Positions 24,994 to 33,773 of a stretch of 64,000 nucleotides of DNA are shown one piece after another. The notes under the pieces are model-generated. The model saw only the letters and a list, made by a program, of their open reading frames with translations. It did not search any database and was not told where the DNA came from. The stretch lies in the NCBI RefSeq assembly GCF_048263965.1, contig NZ_JBLXDO010000016.1, positions 30,927 to 94,926 on the forward strand. The letters are read 5' to 3'. How positions within the stretch are numbered: position 1 is the first letter of the stretch; each line of letters starts with the position of its first letter. The position numbers and the translations under genes are program-made. This DNA is from Ferrimonas sp048263965. GTDB taxonomy: Bacteria; Pseudomonadota; Gammaproteobacteria; Enterobacterales; Shewanellaceae.

Positions 24994-25464
24994 ATGAAGT
25001 CGACCCGCAATCAGGATGAGCTAATCCGCGTTTTCAAATCCCTGCTGAAAGAGGAGCGTTTTGGCTCCCAGGGCGAGATCGTCAATGCCCTGCAGGCTGC
25101 CGGATTCAGCACCATCAACCAGTCCAAGGTGTCACGCATGCTGAGCAAGTTCGGCGCCGTCCGAACCCGCAACGCCAAGCAGGAGATGGTCTACTGCCTG
25201 CCCGCCGAACTGGGTGTGCCCACCGCCACCAGCCCACTGAAGAACCTGGTGCTGGACGTGGACCACAACGGTGCCATGATCGTGGTGAAGGCCAGCCCGG
25301 GCGCCGCCCAGCTGATCGCCCGCCTGCTGGACTCCATCGGCAAGCCCGAGGGGATCCTGGGCACCATCGCCGGTGACGACACCATCTTTATTGCCCCCAC
25401 CAAGGCGGACAACATCGATAAGGCGCTGCAGACGGTCAAGGACCTGTTCAACTACAAGGGCTAG
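24994..25464 (+). CDS. argR: Arginine repressor ArgR
   Basis: Hexameric arginine-dependent regulator. 156 aa, the same as E. coli. The N-terminal winged helix (SQGEIVNALQAAGFSTINQ, SKVSRMLSKFGAVRTRN) binds ARG boxes. The C-terminal oligomerisation/arginine-binding domain holds GTIAGDDTIFIAP. It could control the astC/argD genes at 44-47 kb. An intrinsic terminator follows. Confidence 0.97.
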   Translation: MKSTRNQDELIRVFKSLLKEERFGSQGEIVNALQAAGFSTINQSKVSRMLSKFGAVRTRNAKQEMVYCLPAELGVPTATSPLKNLVLDVDHNGAMIVVKASPGAAQLIARLLDSIGKPEGILGTIAGDDTIFIAPTKADNIDKALQTVKDLFNYKG

Positions 25465-25485
25465 TGCTCTGTAGCCGAGACAAAG

Positions 25486-25513
25486 AAAGGCCCGCATTGT
25501 GCGGGCCTTTTTC
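25486..25513. terminator. Terminator between argR and the Dyp peroxidase gene
   Basis: AAAGGCCCGCA-TTG-TGCGGGCCTTTTTC lies between convergent genes. Confidence 0.9.
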
Positions 25514-25525
25514 ATGGCTGTCTGT

Positions 25526-26470
25526 TTAGCCGATAGCGGACTCCATGAAGTCCAGGGAGGGGGCAAAGAACGCCGCACCGGTCACCGCCTGGGTAAAGTT
25601 CAGCAGGTGATCATAGTGGCCATGGCCATCGCCGTGGATCATCGATTTCAGCTGAGCCTCGAAGTGAACCGGGGTGCTGCAGCAGCTGATGAAGAACAGG
25701 CCCTGCTCCTTCATGGTGCCGTAAGGCATGCTCTGGCGCAGGATCTCCATGGACTTGCCCTGGTCGTCCTTGAGGTTGGTGCGCTTGATGTGGCAGGTCA
25801 GGGGCTTGTCCTGGCTGGCGTACTCGACGTTCTCCATCTTGGTACGGCCTATGGTGTCCTCCTGCTGCTTCAGGCTGATGCCGTTCCAGCGATCCATGTT
25901 GTGCTGATAACGCTGGATGTGGATGTAGCTGCCGCCACGGAAGGAGGTGTCCTCGTCCCCCACCAGGGCCACTTCACGACGGTGCACGCCCTGAGGGTTC
26001 TCGGTGCCGTCCACGAAGCCGGTCAGGTCCCGGTTGTCCAGGTAACGGAAGCTGCGCACCTCCTCCACCAGCTGTACCAGTCCCTTGAGGCGGTGACACA
26101 CCTCCATGGCGGCCACATGGTTGATGTCCACCCGATCGGAGCGAATGTGGATAAACAGGTCCACCGGCTGCACCGGCGCCTTACGGTCATCCTGCTCGAA
26201 GCTGGGGAAGGGGCGCAGCTTGTCAGGACGGGCATCGGGGTAGAGGGTATCCCAGTAGTTGGCGCCCACGGCCACAAAGCCGTTAAAGGCACTGTCCGCG
26301 TTCTGATCCACCGAGGCCTGCAACCAGGTGGCGATCTCTGCCAGTACCCCTCTCAGGGCGGGCTCCGCCTGCTCCTCTGCGTTAAACAGCAGATACAACC
26401 CGTGAAGGTTGCCCTCTGCACATACCCCTGCTTGCTCCCGAGGCATAGCGCTCCCTGTGTCTGTGGTCAT
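25526..26470 (-). CDS. Dyp-type heme peroxidase (TyrA/YfeX-like)
   Basis: Dye-decolorizing peroxidase of the cytoplasmic (non-Tat) type. 314 aa. The GxxDG motif GFVDGTENPQG supplies the distal Asp; the proximal heme His is probably in LTCHIKRTNL and the conserved Arg in EILRQSMPYG. There is no Tat signal. The N-terminus PREQAGVCAEGNLHG is like Shewanella TyrA. The ATG at 26470 has GGAGT at a good distance; a second ATG at 26446 (MPREQ) is also preceded by GGGAG and is a real alternative. The physiological substrate is unknown. Confidence 0.9.
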   Translation of the reverse strand: MTTDTGSAMPREQAGVCAEGNLHGLYLLFNAEEQAEPALRGVLAEIATWLQASVDQNADSAFNGFVAVGANYWDTLYPDARPDKLRPFPSFEQDDRKAPVQPVDLFIHIRSDRVDINHVAAMEVCHRLKGLVQLVEEVRSFRYLDNRDLTGFVDGTENPQGVHRREVALVGDEDTSFRGGSYIHIQRYQHNMDRWNGISLKQQEDTIGRTKMENVEYASQDKPLTCHIKRTNLKDDQGKSMEILRQSMPYGTMKEQGLFFISCCSTPVHFEAQLKSMIHGDGHGHYDHLLNFTQAVTGAAFFAPSLDFMESAIG

Positions 26471-26616
26471 GGTGACTCCGAACTCCGATAACAATACAAA
26501 ATACCCGGCGATCACCGACGGTGCAATCGCCGCCCATCAGTCTGCCCCATGGCAGGACCTGAGATCTTGCTCTGCCTCATGCCTTGAGTGAAAAAGGATG
26601 AATATCAGCCACTCAT

Positions 26617-26644
26617 AAAAAAAGCGCCCTCCAAGGGAGGGCGC
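26617..26644 (-). terminator. Intrinsic terminator of glnK-amtB
   Basis: Minus strand GCGCCCTCC-CTT-GGAGGGCGC is followed by seven Ts, about 40 bases after the amtB stop. Confidence 0.88.
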
Positions 26645-26682
26645 AACTGCAGTAGAGAGAGTTGTTGTTGTTTTTATGGAGT

Positions 26683-27933
26683 TCAGTTCGCTCCCTTGAC
26701 GGTGACAAACTCAGGGTAGGCGTCGATGCCACAGTCCGCGATGTCCATACCGCGGTACTCCTCCTCTTCAGTGACCCGGATGCCCATGGTCTTCTTCAGC
26801 AGGTACCACACCGTCAGACTGGTGGTGAAGACCCAGGCGAAGATGATCAGTGCGCCCAGAGCCTGGGTGCCGAAGCTGGCGTCGCTGTTGGACAGGGGTA
26901 CCGCCATCAGGCCGAACAGCCCGCAGACACCGTGTACCGAAATCGCTCCCACAGGATCGTCGATCTTCACCTTGTCCATGCCGACGATGGAGAACACCAC
27001 CAGGCCACCGGACACCAGACCGATCACCGCGGCCAGGGCCAGAGAGGGCGACAGCGGGTCGGCAGTGATGGCCACCAGGCCAGCCAGGGCGCCGTTGAGG
27101 ATCATGGTCAGATCCGCCTTGCCCCACATCAACTTGCACACAATCAGGGCCGCAATGGCACCGAAGGCGGCGGCGGAGTTGGTGTTGACGAAGATCTTGG
27201 CCACGGCGGTGGCGTTCTCGGCGTCAGACACCATCAGCTGAGAGCCACCGTTGAAGCCGAACCAGCCCAACCACAGGATGAAGGTCCCCAGGGTCGCCAT
27301 CGGCATGTTGGAACCTGGGATGGGGTGCACGCTGCCATCGGCACCGTACTTGCCCTTTCGGGCGCCTAAGAGGAGCACCCCGGCGATTGCTGCTGCCGCA
27401 CCGGCCATGTGTACGATGCCGGAACCGGCGAAGTCCACAAAGCCCAGCTCAGAAACAAAGCCACCCCCCCAGGTCCAATATCCCTCAACTGGATAGATGA
27501 AGCCGGTAAGGACAACAGCAAAAGCCAGAAATGCCCACAATTTCATACGTTCCGCCACGGCACCAGAGACGATGGACATGGCGGTCGCCACAAAGACCAC
27601 CTGGAAGAAGAAGTCCGACTCCAGGGCATGGTCCGCGTCAGAAGCCTGAGTGCCAATCAACCCGCCCAGGCTGGGCAGCCAACCCGCTTCGACGTTGTCC
27701 ACGTACATGATGTTGTAGCCCACCAGCAGGAACATGGCGCAGGCGATGGCGTAGAGGCAGATGTTCTTGGTGAGGATCTCGGTGGTGTTCTTGGAGCGGA
27801 CCAGGCCCGCCTCCAACATGGCGAACCCTGCCGCCATCCACATCACCAGGGCGCCGGACATCAGGAAGTAAAAGGTGTCCAGGGCAAATCTCAGTTCAGA
27901 CACCGTGGTGCCAAGTTTGGTTAACTCTTCCAT
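26683..27933 (-). CDS. amtB: Ammonium transporter AmtB
   Basis: Inner-membrane ammonium channel regulated by direct binding of GlnK. 416 aa, eleven hydrophobic segments. Signature regions: ALDTFYFLMSGALVMWMAAGFAMLEAGLVRSKNT, and the pore region DFAGSGIVHMAGAAAA with the first pore His. The second His is in ISVHGVCGLFG. Unlike E. coli AmtB it lacks an obvious cleaved signal sequence. It follows glnK by 12 bp. Confidence 0.97.
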   Translation of the reverse strand: MEELTKLGTTVSELRFALDTFYFLMSGALVMWMAAGFAMLEAGLVRSKNTTEILTKNICLYAIACAMFLLVGYNIMYVDNVEAGWLPSLGGLIGTQASDADHALESDFFFQVVFVATAMSIVSGAVAERMKLWAFLAFAVVLTGFIYPVEGYWTWGGGFVSELGFVDFAGSGIVHMAGAAAAIAGVLLLGARKGKYGADGSVHPIPGSNMPMATLGTFILWLGWFGFNGGSQLMVSDAENATAVAKIFVNTNSAAAFGAIAALIVCKLMWGKADLTMILNGALAGLVAITADPLSPSLALAAVIGLVSGGLVVFSIVGMDKVKIDDPVGAISVHGVCGLFGLMAVPLSNSDASFGTQALGALIIFAWVFTTSLTVWYLLKKTMGIRVTEEEEYRGMDIADCGIDAYPEFVTVKGAN

Positions 27934-27945
27934 CTCTCGTCCCCC

Positions 27946-28284
27946 TTAAATCGCTTCTGCGTCGAGTTCACCGGTACGAATCCGCACCGCCCGCTCGAGG
28001 TCATATACAAAGATTTTTCCGTCGCCGATCTTGCCGGTATGGGCCGCCTGGCTGATCACCTCAATCAGGTGGTCCACCTTGTCGGCCGCGGTGGCAATCT
28101 CCAGTTTCACCTTGGGCAGGAAGTCCACCTGGTATTCGGCACCGCGGTAGAGTTCGGTGTGGCCCTTCTGGCGGCCGAACCCCTTTACCTCGGTGACCGT
28201 CAGTCCATCCACCCCCAGGTCCGCAATCGCTTCCCGGACATCGTCCAGTTTGAACGGCTTGATAATGACGCTTACCAATTTCAT
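27946..28284 (-). CDS. glnK: Nitrogen regulatory P-II protein GlnK
   Basis: 112-aa trimeric signal protein. The T-loop has the uridylylated Tyr51 (RGAEYQVDFLPK) and the ATP/2-oxoglutarate site has KIGDGKIFV. The linkage to amtB supports GlnK rather than GlnB. It is preceded by a sigma-54-like promoter and two TGCAC..GTGCA-type NtrC sites, so nitrogen limitation should induce it. Confidence 0.96.
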   Translation of the reverse strand: MKLVSVIIKPFKLDDVREAIADLGVDGLTVTEVKGFGRQKGHTELYRGAEYQVDFLPKVKLEIATAADKVDHLIEVISQAAHTGKIGDGKIFVYDLERAVRIRTGELDAEAI

Positions 28285-28320
28285 CTTCCCAATCCCTCAT
28301 CCAGTGCTGATGGCATAGCT

Positions 28321-28339
28321 ATTTCAACTCCTGTGCCAA
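28321..28339 (-). promoter_or_regulatory. Sigma-54-type promoter of glnK-amtB
   Basis: Minus strand TTGGCACAGGAGTTGAAAT: TGGCAC, five bases, TTGA. The -24 element is perfect; the -12 element has GA in place of the usual GC. It lies about 40 bases before the glnK start. Confidence 0.65.
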
Positions 28340-28401
28340 GTTTCATAGTTCTTTTAAATCATCAACTTAACCAAAACAGAGCAATTGAGACTGACTAAGC
28401 A

Positions 28402-28462
28402 TGCACCATTAGGTGCACTTTTATTCTGGCTTCGCCCTGTTTTGGTGCACAAAAAATGCGCA
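28402..28462 (-). promoter_or_regulatory. Two NtrC-like enhancer sites upstream of glnK
   Basis: TGCACC-ATTA-GGTGCA (28402-28417) is a perfect palindrome and TGCACAAAAAATGCGCA (28446-28462) has NtrC spacing. Both resemble TGCACCANNNTGGTGCA; the first is one base short of it. They lie roughly 90 and 130 bases upstream of the inferred start, a typical enhancer position. Confidence 0.6.
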
Positions 28463-28463
28463 C

Positions 28464-28491
28464 AAAAAAGCCCCGCACCGGGCGGGGCTTG
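28464..28491 (-). terminator. Intrinsic terminator of nrfA
   Basis: Minus strand AAGCCCCGC-CCGGT-GCGGGGCTTTTTTG lies 15 bases after the nrfA stop and abuts the distal NtrC-like site. Confidence 0.88.
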
Positions 28492-28507
28492 GATGAAGGG
28501 GTACCAA

Positions 28508-29866
28508 CTATTCGGTCTTACCCGGGTAGTTCTTGTCCCACTCGGGCACCAGGGTCTTCTTAAAGGTCTCCTTGTCGGCACGGAGTTTGTCCATATCCAG
28601 CCCAACCACCGCCTGGGCCTTGGCCTTGGTGGAGATGTCCGGCACCTTCACCTCGGCAGTCACACCGTTCACCGCCAGGATACGGGCCAGCATGGCACGG
28701 GCTTCGGCACTGCGCTCCAGGGAGGTACCCAGTACCCGCATCGCCTCGGCCGGGTTATGAGCGTGCACTCCGTGAGACGCAATGGCGTAATCCCAACGCC
28801 ACTGGGCATGGCGAATGGCGGTCAGGGCGTCCTTCATCTGCGCCTCGGTAGCGCCCGCATCCCAGGCTGCCTTGGCTTCGAAGTGGGCCTTGACCAACTG
28901 GTCTTCCGCCTGAATCTTCAGGTCGGTCACCATCTTCTTGTAGTCAGCCACCACCTTCTCCAGCTCCTCTTTGCCCTGCTCATGACACTTGCCACAGGTA
29001 AACTCGAAGCGGTCGAAGGGGTTGCCCACATTGTGGTCGGTGTACTTCTTACCCTCGGCATTGGTCACCCGAGGCATGTGGCAATCGGTACAGGAGACAT
29101 TGTTGCGACCGTGAGGGCCGGTTCGGGCGGTCTCGAAACCGGGGTGCTGGGCCTTCAGCATCGGCGCCTTGGACACTCCATGGGTCCAGTCCTTGAACTC
29201 CAGGGCATCGTAGTAGGCCTCCATGTCCTCCACCGAGGTGCCGTTGTTCCAGGGGAAGGTCACCATGATGTCGGGCTTGGAGAAGTAGTACTCCACGTGG
29301 CACTGGGCACAGACCATGTTCTGACGGTCAGACTTGGAAGCGGACTCCCAGTCCATGCCGATGGCGGCAAAGCCACGCTCGGCGAAGGGCACCGACATTC
29401 TCAGCTTGCCCTTGTTGGTGTGGCAGTTACCACAACCGATCTCGTTGGTGATCTGGTCACCCCGCTTGGCCCACTTTCCGTGGAAATACTCCTTCTCACC
29501 CAGGGTATCGATCAGCCTGGGCACATCCGGACTCTTACAGGACCAGCAGGCCATGGGCATGGGCCCATCCTCTTTGCCCGTAGGGGCGCCGGTACGCAGG
29601 GTGTTGCGCAGGTCGGTGATGGTGTAGTGGTGCCCCCTGGCCTTGTTGTAATCCTTGGCGAAGCCGTAGCCCGCCCAGAGCACCACCAGCCTGGGGTCTT
29701 CGGCCAGCGCATCCACCAGCTCCTTACTCTCCTCGGTCTGCTGCCAACTGGCATGTTGTTTTTTGAATTTGGCGAATTTGCTGCTGTCCGCTTCGGTCAC
29801 CTCTTTGGCGGAGGCCAAAGGTGCGACCAGACACAACAGTGCTGCAATGAGTTTCATCCTGTTCAC
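28508..29866 (-). CDS. nrfA: Pentaheme nitrite reductase NrfA (ammonia-forming)
   Basis: Periplasmic cytochrome c552 that reduces nitrite to ammonium. 452 aa with a signal peptide (KLIAALLCLVAPLASA). The catalytic heme has the special CWSCK motif with Lys as ligand. Four ordinary CXXCH motifs follow: CGNCH, CAQCH, CTDCH, CGKCH. No nrfB, nrfC or nrfD is nearby, so electrons probably come from a CymA-type quinol oxidase as in Shewanella; that partner lies outside the window. It is divergent from narQP. Confidence 0.97.
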   Translation of the reverse strand: MNRMKLIAALLCLVAPLASAKEVTEADSSKFAKFKKQHASWQQTEESKELVDALAEDPRLVVLWAGYGFAKDYNKARGHHYTITDLRNTLRTGAPTGKEDGPMPMACWSCKSPDVPRLIDTLGEKEYFHGKWAKRGDQITNEIGCGNCHTNKGKLRMSVPFAERGFAAIGMDWESASKSDRQNMVCAQCHVEYYFSKPDIMVTFPWNNGTSVEDMEAYYDALEFKDWTHGVSKAPMLKAQHPGFETARTGPHGRNNVSCTDCHMPRVTNAEGKKYTDHNVGNPFDRFEFTCGKCHEQGKEELEKVVADYKKMVTDLKIQAEDQLVKAHFEAKAAWDAGATEAQMKDALTAIRHAQWRWDYAIASHGVHAHNPAEAMRVLGTSLERSAEARAMLARILAVNGVTAEVKVPDISTKAKAQAVVGLDMDKLRADKETFKKTLVPEWDKNYPGKTE

Positions 29867-30168
29867 GATTGCGCTCCATTATTGCTGTTTTAGATGGCAA
29901 CCGAGGCGTATCGACCAGAGAGGCCGGAGTGACAAGCTCCGCTCAGTGTCGTTCGATTCCGGTGCAGAACCCTGGACCAACAACCGAACGCCTGACATGG
30001 CAACCGCCACCCCAGTCCAAACTCCTACCATCAGAGGCCTGCACGCCCTATGGCTGCCATCTAAGGATAGATAACCTGCCCGATTTCGCCTGTGAATCAC
30101 TCACTTCTCTTGTCATTCACCTGAGCTTGGCGATAGGCTTGCAACAAACCTCAGCAACAGGGCCCGTC
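29867..30168. other. nrfA/narQ divergent intergenic region
   Basis: About 300 bp without a gene. I searched by eye for FNR (TTGATN4ATCAA) and CRP (TGTGAN6TCACA) sites and found no good match; TGTGAATCACTCACT near 30091 has CRP-like halves with a spacer one base short. An open frame extends upstream of narQ through here but lacks a credible start. Confidence 0.5.
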
Positions 30169-31869
30169 ATGCACCGCAACAAAAGCCTATCCACCACAGT
30201 GTTGTCACTGATTGTCAGTGTGATTTTCATCTTTGGCGGTGTGGCGGTCTTCTCGGTGATCACCCTGATGTACAGCGTGGATGATGCCAAGGCGATCAAC
30301 GCCTCCGGCTCCCTGCGGATGCGCTCCTATCAGTTGATCTTCCTGGCCAACGCCGGCAGCACTGTGGTGGATCGTAAGATTGCCGAGTTTGAGGAGATCC
30401 TCTACTCCGATGAGCTGAGCAAGGCACGCAGCTGGTACAACCCGGGCTCCACCCATCAGCAGTACGATCAGGTGATCGCCAGCTGGCACCAGATGAAACT
30501 CTATGCCCTCAACGGCAACTCTCGCGCCTATGTGAATGAGGTGCGCCAGTTTGTGGATGAGATCGACATGCTGGTGGACATGCTGGAAAGTCAGGCGGAG
30601 AAGAAGACCATGCTGCTGCTGGCCACCCAGTTGCTGGGACTGCTGACGGTGATGGCCATGGGCTTCCTGCTGATGCGGGCCGTGGGCGGGCGGGTGCTGC
30701 GCCCCCTGCATCAGTTGGAGGAGGCAGCCCTCTCCATCAGCCGGCGCAAGTTCGACCTGGACCTGCCTGACAGTGAATACCACGAGTTGCAGACCCTGAG
30801 TGACACCTTCAAGGAGACCGCCGTCGAGCTGGAAACCCTCTACAATAACCTGGAGCAACAGGTGGAGGAGAAGACCCGGGAGCTGGAACAGGCCAACGCC
30901 GGTCTGCTGCTCCTCTATCAGACCTCCCTATGGTTCCACCGGGATCGCCTGGGCTCAGACACCATGCAGCAGGCCCTGGAGCGTCTGCAGAGACACACAG
31001 GCGCCAATGGAGTCACCCTCACCATCGACGGTCGCAAAGACCTGACCATGACACTGGGGGATCCCAACCGCAACACCCCCATCTCCACCGCCGAGCCCCT
31101 GGTGTTTGAGGATGAGCGCCTGGGCACCCTGTCGCTGATTGGCCACGGCCCGTTGCCACCGCAGATGCTGCACAACTTCGCCATCATCGTCGCCCGTGCG
31201 GTGCTGCTCAACCGCGCCAGCCAGCAGCGGGAGCGGCTGACCCTGATGGAGGAGCGGGGCACCATTGCCCGGGAGCTGCACGACTCCATGGGCCAGGTGC
31301 TTGCCTACATGAAGATCCAGACCTCGCTGCTCAAGCGGGCCATCGCCGCCAACAACCAGGAATTGAGGGACCAGGCGATGGAGGAGATCGTCTCTGGCAC
31401 CAACCAGGCCTACCAACAGTTGCGGGAACTGCTCTCCACCTTCCGCCTCACCATCTCCGAGCAGGATCTCAAGGCCAGCCTGGAACAGATGCTGGAACCG
31501 CTGGAGTCCAGGTCCGAGAGCAAGCTGGTGCTCAACTATCACCTCAACACCCCATCGCTCTCCCCCCAGCAGCATGTGCATCTGCTGCAGCTGAGCCGGG
31601 AGGCGGTACTCAATGCCATCAAACACTCCGGGGCGGACACCATCACCCTGAGTGCCCTCGCTCTGGAGGATGACCGTATCGAACTCAGTGTGTGCGATAC
31701 GGGCATAGGTATCGAAAACGTGAAAGAGAGAGAAAACCATTTCGGAATTGGTATCATGCATGAACGTGCACGCAAGCTGGGTGGGGAACTGAAGTTCATC
31801 TCCAACCCCGGTGGCGGCCTGTGCGTGAAGGTAATATTCAGACCACAAGAGGACGATAAGCATGAGTAA
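30169..31869 (+). CDS. narQ: Nitrate/nitrite sensor histidine kinase NarQ
   Basis: 566 aa, the length of E. coli NarQ. TM1 (LSLIVSVIFIFGGVAVFSVI), then a periplasmic four-helix sensor with the P-box SGSLRMRSYQL. TM2 (LLATQLLGLLTVMAMGFLL) and HAMP follow. A coiled coil (YNNLEQQVEEKTRELEQANAG) and a GAF-like region lead to the HisKA_3 domain with the phospho-His in IARELHDSMGQVLAY. The HATPase has the DTGIGIE motif. No central cysteine cluster is seen, favouring NarQ over NarX. It overlaps narP by 8 bp. Confidence 0.93.
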   Translation: MHRNKSLSTTVLSLIVSVIFIFGGVAVFSVITLMYSVDDAKAINASGSLRMRSYQLIFLANAGSTVVDRKIAEFEEILYSDELSKARSWYNPGSTHQQYDQVIASWHQMKLYALNGNSRAYVNEVRQFVDEIDMLVDMLESQAEKKTMLLLATQLLGLLTVMAMGFLLMRAVGGRVLRPLHQLEEAALSISRRKFDLDLPDSEYHELQTLSDTFKETAVELETLYNNLEQQVEEKTRELEQANAGLLLLYQTSLWFHRDRLGSDTMQQALERLQRHTGANGVTLTIDGRKDLTMTLGDPNRNTPISTAEPLVFEDERLGTLSLIGHGPLPPQMLHNFAIIVARAVLLNRASQQRERLTLMEERGTIARELHDSMGQVLAYMKIQTSLLKRAIAANNQELRDQAMEEIVSGTNQAYQQLRELLSTFRLTISEQDLKASLEQMLEPLESRSESKLVLNYHLNTPSLSPQQHVHLLQLSREAVLNAIKHSGADTITLSALALEDDRIELSVCDTGIGIENVKERENHFGIGIMHERARKLGGELKFISNPGGGLCVKVIFRPQEDDKHE

Positions 31870-32485
31870 GCCCTGGAGCGTGATGGTCGTGGATGACCAT
31901 CCCCTGCTGCGACGAGGCATCTGTCAACTGCTGACCCTGGATGATCGCTACGACCTGTTTGCCGAAGTGGGCTCGGGCGTGGATGCCCTGGCGGCGGTGG
32001 CCGAGGATGAGCCTGACCTGATCCTGCTGGATCTGAATATGAAGGGGATGTCGGGCCTGGATACCCTCAATGCGCTGCGCCAGGAGGAGGTCACCAGCCA
32101 CATCGTCATCCTGACCGTGTCTGACGCCGCCGAGGATGTGCGCACCCTGATCCAGGCCGGAGCCGACGGCTACCTGCTCAAGGACAGCGAGCCTGAGCAA
32201 ATTCTGAACCAGGTTGAGCAGGTGATCACCGGTAAGCAGGTGATCACCGAGCGTCTGCAATCCTACCTGCAGAGCTCAGGGGATGAGGATGACAGCTGGT
32301 GGCAGGAACTCACCCCCAGGGAACAGGAGATCGCCCGGTTGATTGCCGAGGGGATGAGCAACAAACTGTTGGCGGAGAAGCTGTTCATCAGTGAAGGCAC
32401 CGTCAAGGTGCACGTAAAGAACCTGCTGAGAAAGACCGATTGCCGCTCCCGGGTTGAGCTGGCAGTAAAGGTATTGCAGAAGTAA
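31862..32485 (+). CDS. narP: Nitrate/nitrite response regulator NarP
   Basis: 207-aa NarL/FixJ regulator. The receiver has the acidic pair VVDDHPLLRRG, phospho-Asp in LILLDLNMKGMSG and Lys in YLLKDSEPE. The C-terminal LuxR-type HTH is LTPREQEIARLIAEGMSNKLLAEKLF. The narQP pair next to nrfA parallels Shewanella oneidensis, where it controls nitrite and nitrate reduction. Confidence 0.94.
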   Translation: MSKPWSVMVVDDHPLLRRGICQLLTLDDRYDLFAEVGSGVDALAAVAEDEPDLILLDLNMKGMSGLDTLNALRQEEVTSHIVILTVSDAAEDVRTLIQAGADGYLLKDSEPEQILNQVEQVITGKQVITERLQSYLQSSGDEDDSWWQELTPREQEIARLIAEGMSNKLLAEKLFISEGTVKVHVKNLLRKTDCRSRVELAVKVLQK

Positions 32486-32517
32486 TCCTGCCTTGGGGCT
32501 TACCTGACCGGCAGGCC

Positions 32518-32874
32518 CTAACGCCCCAGAAACCTATGCCAGCTCTCCAGCAGCTGGCACAGGTCCTCCAGGCCACAGCAGGATTCACTCTCCTGATCGT
32601 AGAGCTCCACATCCGGATCCAGCTCCTGATCCTGCTCCATGCCCAGGGCATTGTGGCTCAGCATCACCTCACCCTGCTCCAGGATCAGGGTCCACTCCCC
32701 CAGGCCGAAGCGCCGCTCCGCCAGCCCGTTGGCCTGACGCAACTGACCCAGAAGCTGGTCGACCAACTCACGCCGGCCCAACTCTTCCGTCAGCAACTGG
32801 CCAAAGGCCTCGTGGCCCATGGACAGCCTTGCCTCCCGCTCTCCGGTGAGGCCGTGTTTGAACTCATATTCCAT
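32518..32874 (-). CDS. yacL: UPF0231 family protein YacL
   Basis: A 118-aa acidic soluble protein. It starts EYEFKHGLTGEREARLSMGHEAFG and contains YDQESESCCGLEDLCQLLESW, matching the E. coli YacL family. No function is known. Convergent with narP, 32 bp apart. Confidence 0.88.
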   Translation of the reverse strand: MEYEFKHGLTGEREARLSMGHEAFGQLLTEELGRRELVDQLLGQLRQANGLAERRFGLGEWTLILEQGEVMLSHNALGMEQDQELDPDVELYDQESESCCGLEDLCQLLESWHRFLGR

Positions 32875-33016
32875 ATCAGGGTCTTATCAAAAGTATCGCG
32901 AACTAAAGTGTAACTCAGGGTACCGAGGGCCGCAGTCCAATCCCTGCGCATCCACACATGAAACCCGAGGGGCATTCCTCTATGATAGTGAGTCATCTCT
33001 TATTGAGCACAGCAGT

Positions 33017-33229
33017 ATGTCCCTAACCGAACAAAGAATCAGCGAGCTGGAAACCAAGGTGGCGTTCCAGGAGGAGACCATCGACAGCCTCAACCAGACC
33101 GTGGTGGAACTGAACCAGCGGTTGGATCTGATGCAGCGCCAGGTCAAACAGCTGGCTGACAAGATGATGGCCACCGGCCCCAGCCAGATCGCAACCCAGG
33201 CGGAAGAGACCCCACCACCCCATTACTGA
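33017..33229 (+). CDS. slyX: SlyX family protein
   Basis: 70 aa, one long coiled coil (RISELETKVAFQEETIDSLN, then VVELNQRLDLMQRQVKQLADKM) with the C-terminal PPPHY typical of SlyX. Function unknown. The ATG at 33017 is the family start; an open frame extends upstream without support. The def-like gene begins one base after its stop. Confidence 0.93.
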   Translation: MSLTEQRISELETKVAFQEETIDSLNQTVVELNQRLDLMQRQVKQLADKMMATGPSQIATQAEETPPPHY

Positions 33230-33230
33230 T

Positions 33231-33773
33231 ATGAGCCAGACCACCCCCTCCCCAGACTCTCTCACCATCGCCCTGCTGGGCGAAGCGGTGTTGCGCCAGC
33301 ACGCCGGTGCCGTCCAGCTGCCGGATCCTCAGGTATCCCAGTTGGCCGAGGGGATGCGCCGGAAGATGGACGATCAGGGAGGCGTTGGCATCGCCGCGCC
33401 CCAGGTGCACCACAGCCTGGCGCTGATGATCATCGCCTCACGCCCCAACGCCCGTTACCCAGACGCGCCGCAGATGGAGCCCCTGGTGATGGCCAATCCC
33501 CGCATCGAAGCTCAGTCCACCGAGCAGGAGATGGGGTGGGAGGGGTGCCTGTCGGTACCCGGTATCCGCGGACGGGTCTGTCGTCCTCTGTGGGTTGAGG
33601 TGAGCTTCGATGACCTCTGTGGACAGCGACACCACACTCGCCTGAAGGGGTTTGTGGCGCGGATTTTCTGCCACGAATTTGATCACCTGTGCGGCCTCAC
33701 CTTCCTCGACCGGGTCGAGGACAACCGCGACCTGATGGCCACCGAGGTGTGGCTCAGGGAGGGGCAGTCATGA
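33231..33773 (+). CDS. def: Peptide deformylase
   Basis: Metal-dependent removal of the N-terminal formyl group from nascent proteins. 180 aa. All three motifs are present: GVGIAAPQV, EGCLSVP (metal Cys) and the HExxH-type CHEFDHLCG. It is not next to fmt, so this may be a secondary paralogue; the sequence is more divergent than the usual def at the fmt locus. It overlaps the following lipoprotein gene by four bases. Confidence 0.88.
   Translation: MSQTTPSPDSLTIALLGEAVLRQHAGAVQLPDPQVSQLAEGMRRKMDDQGGVGIAAPQVHHSLALMIIASRPNARYPDAPQMEPLVMANPRIEAQSTEQEMGWEGCLSVPGIRGRVCRPLWVEVSFDDLCGQRHHTRLKGFVARIFCHEFDHLCGLTFLDRVEDNRDLMATEVWLREGQS

Noticed and set aside
29867..30168. FNR or CRP operator in the nrfA-narQ gap
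   Set aside because: No TTGATN4ATCAA was found; TGTGAATCACTCACT has a five-base spacer and a mismatch.
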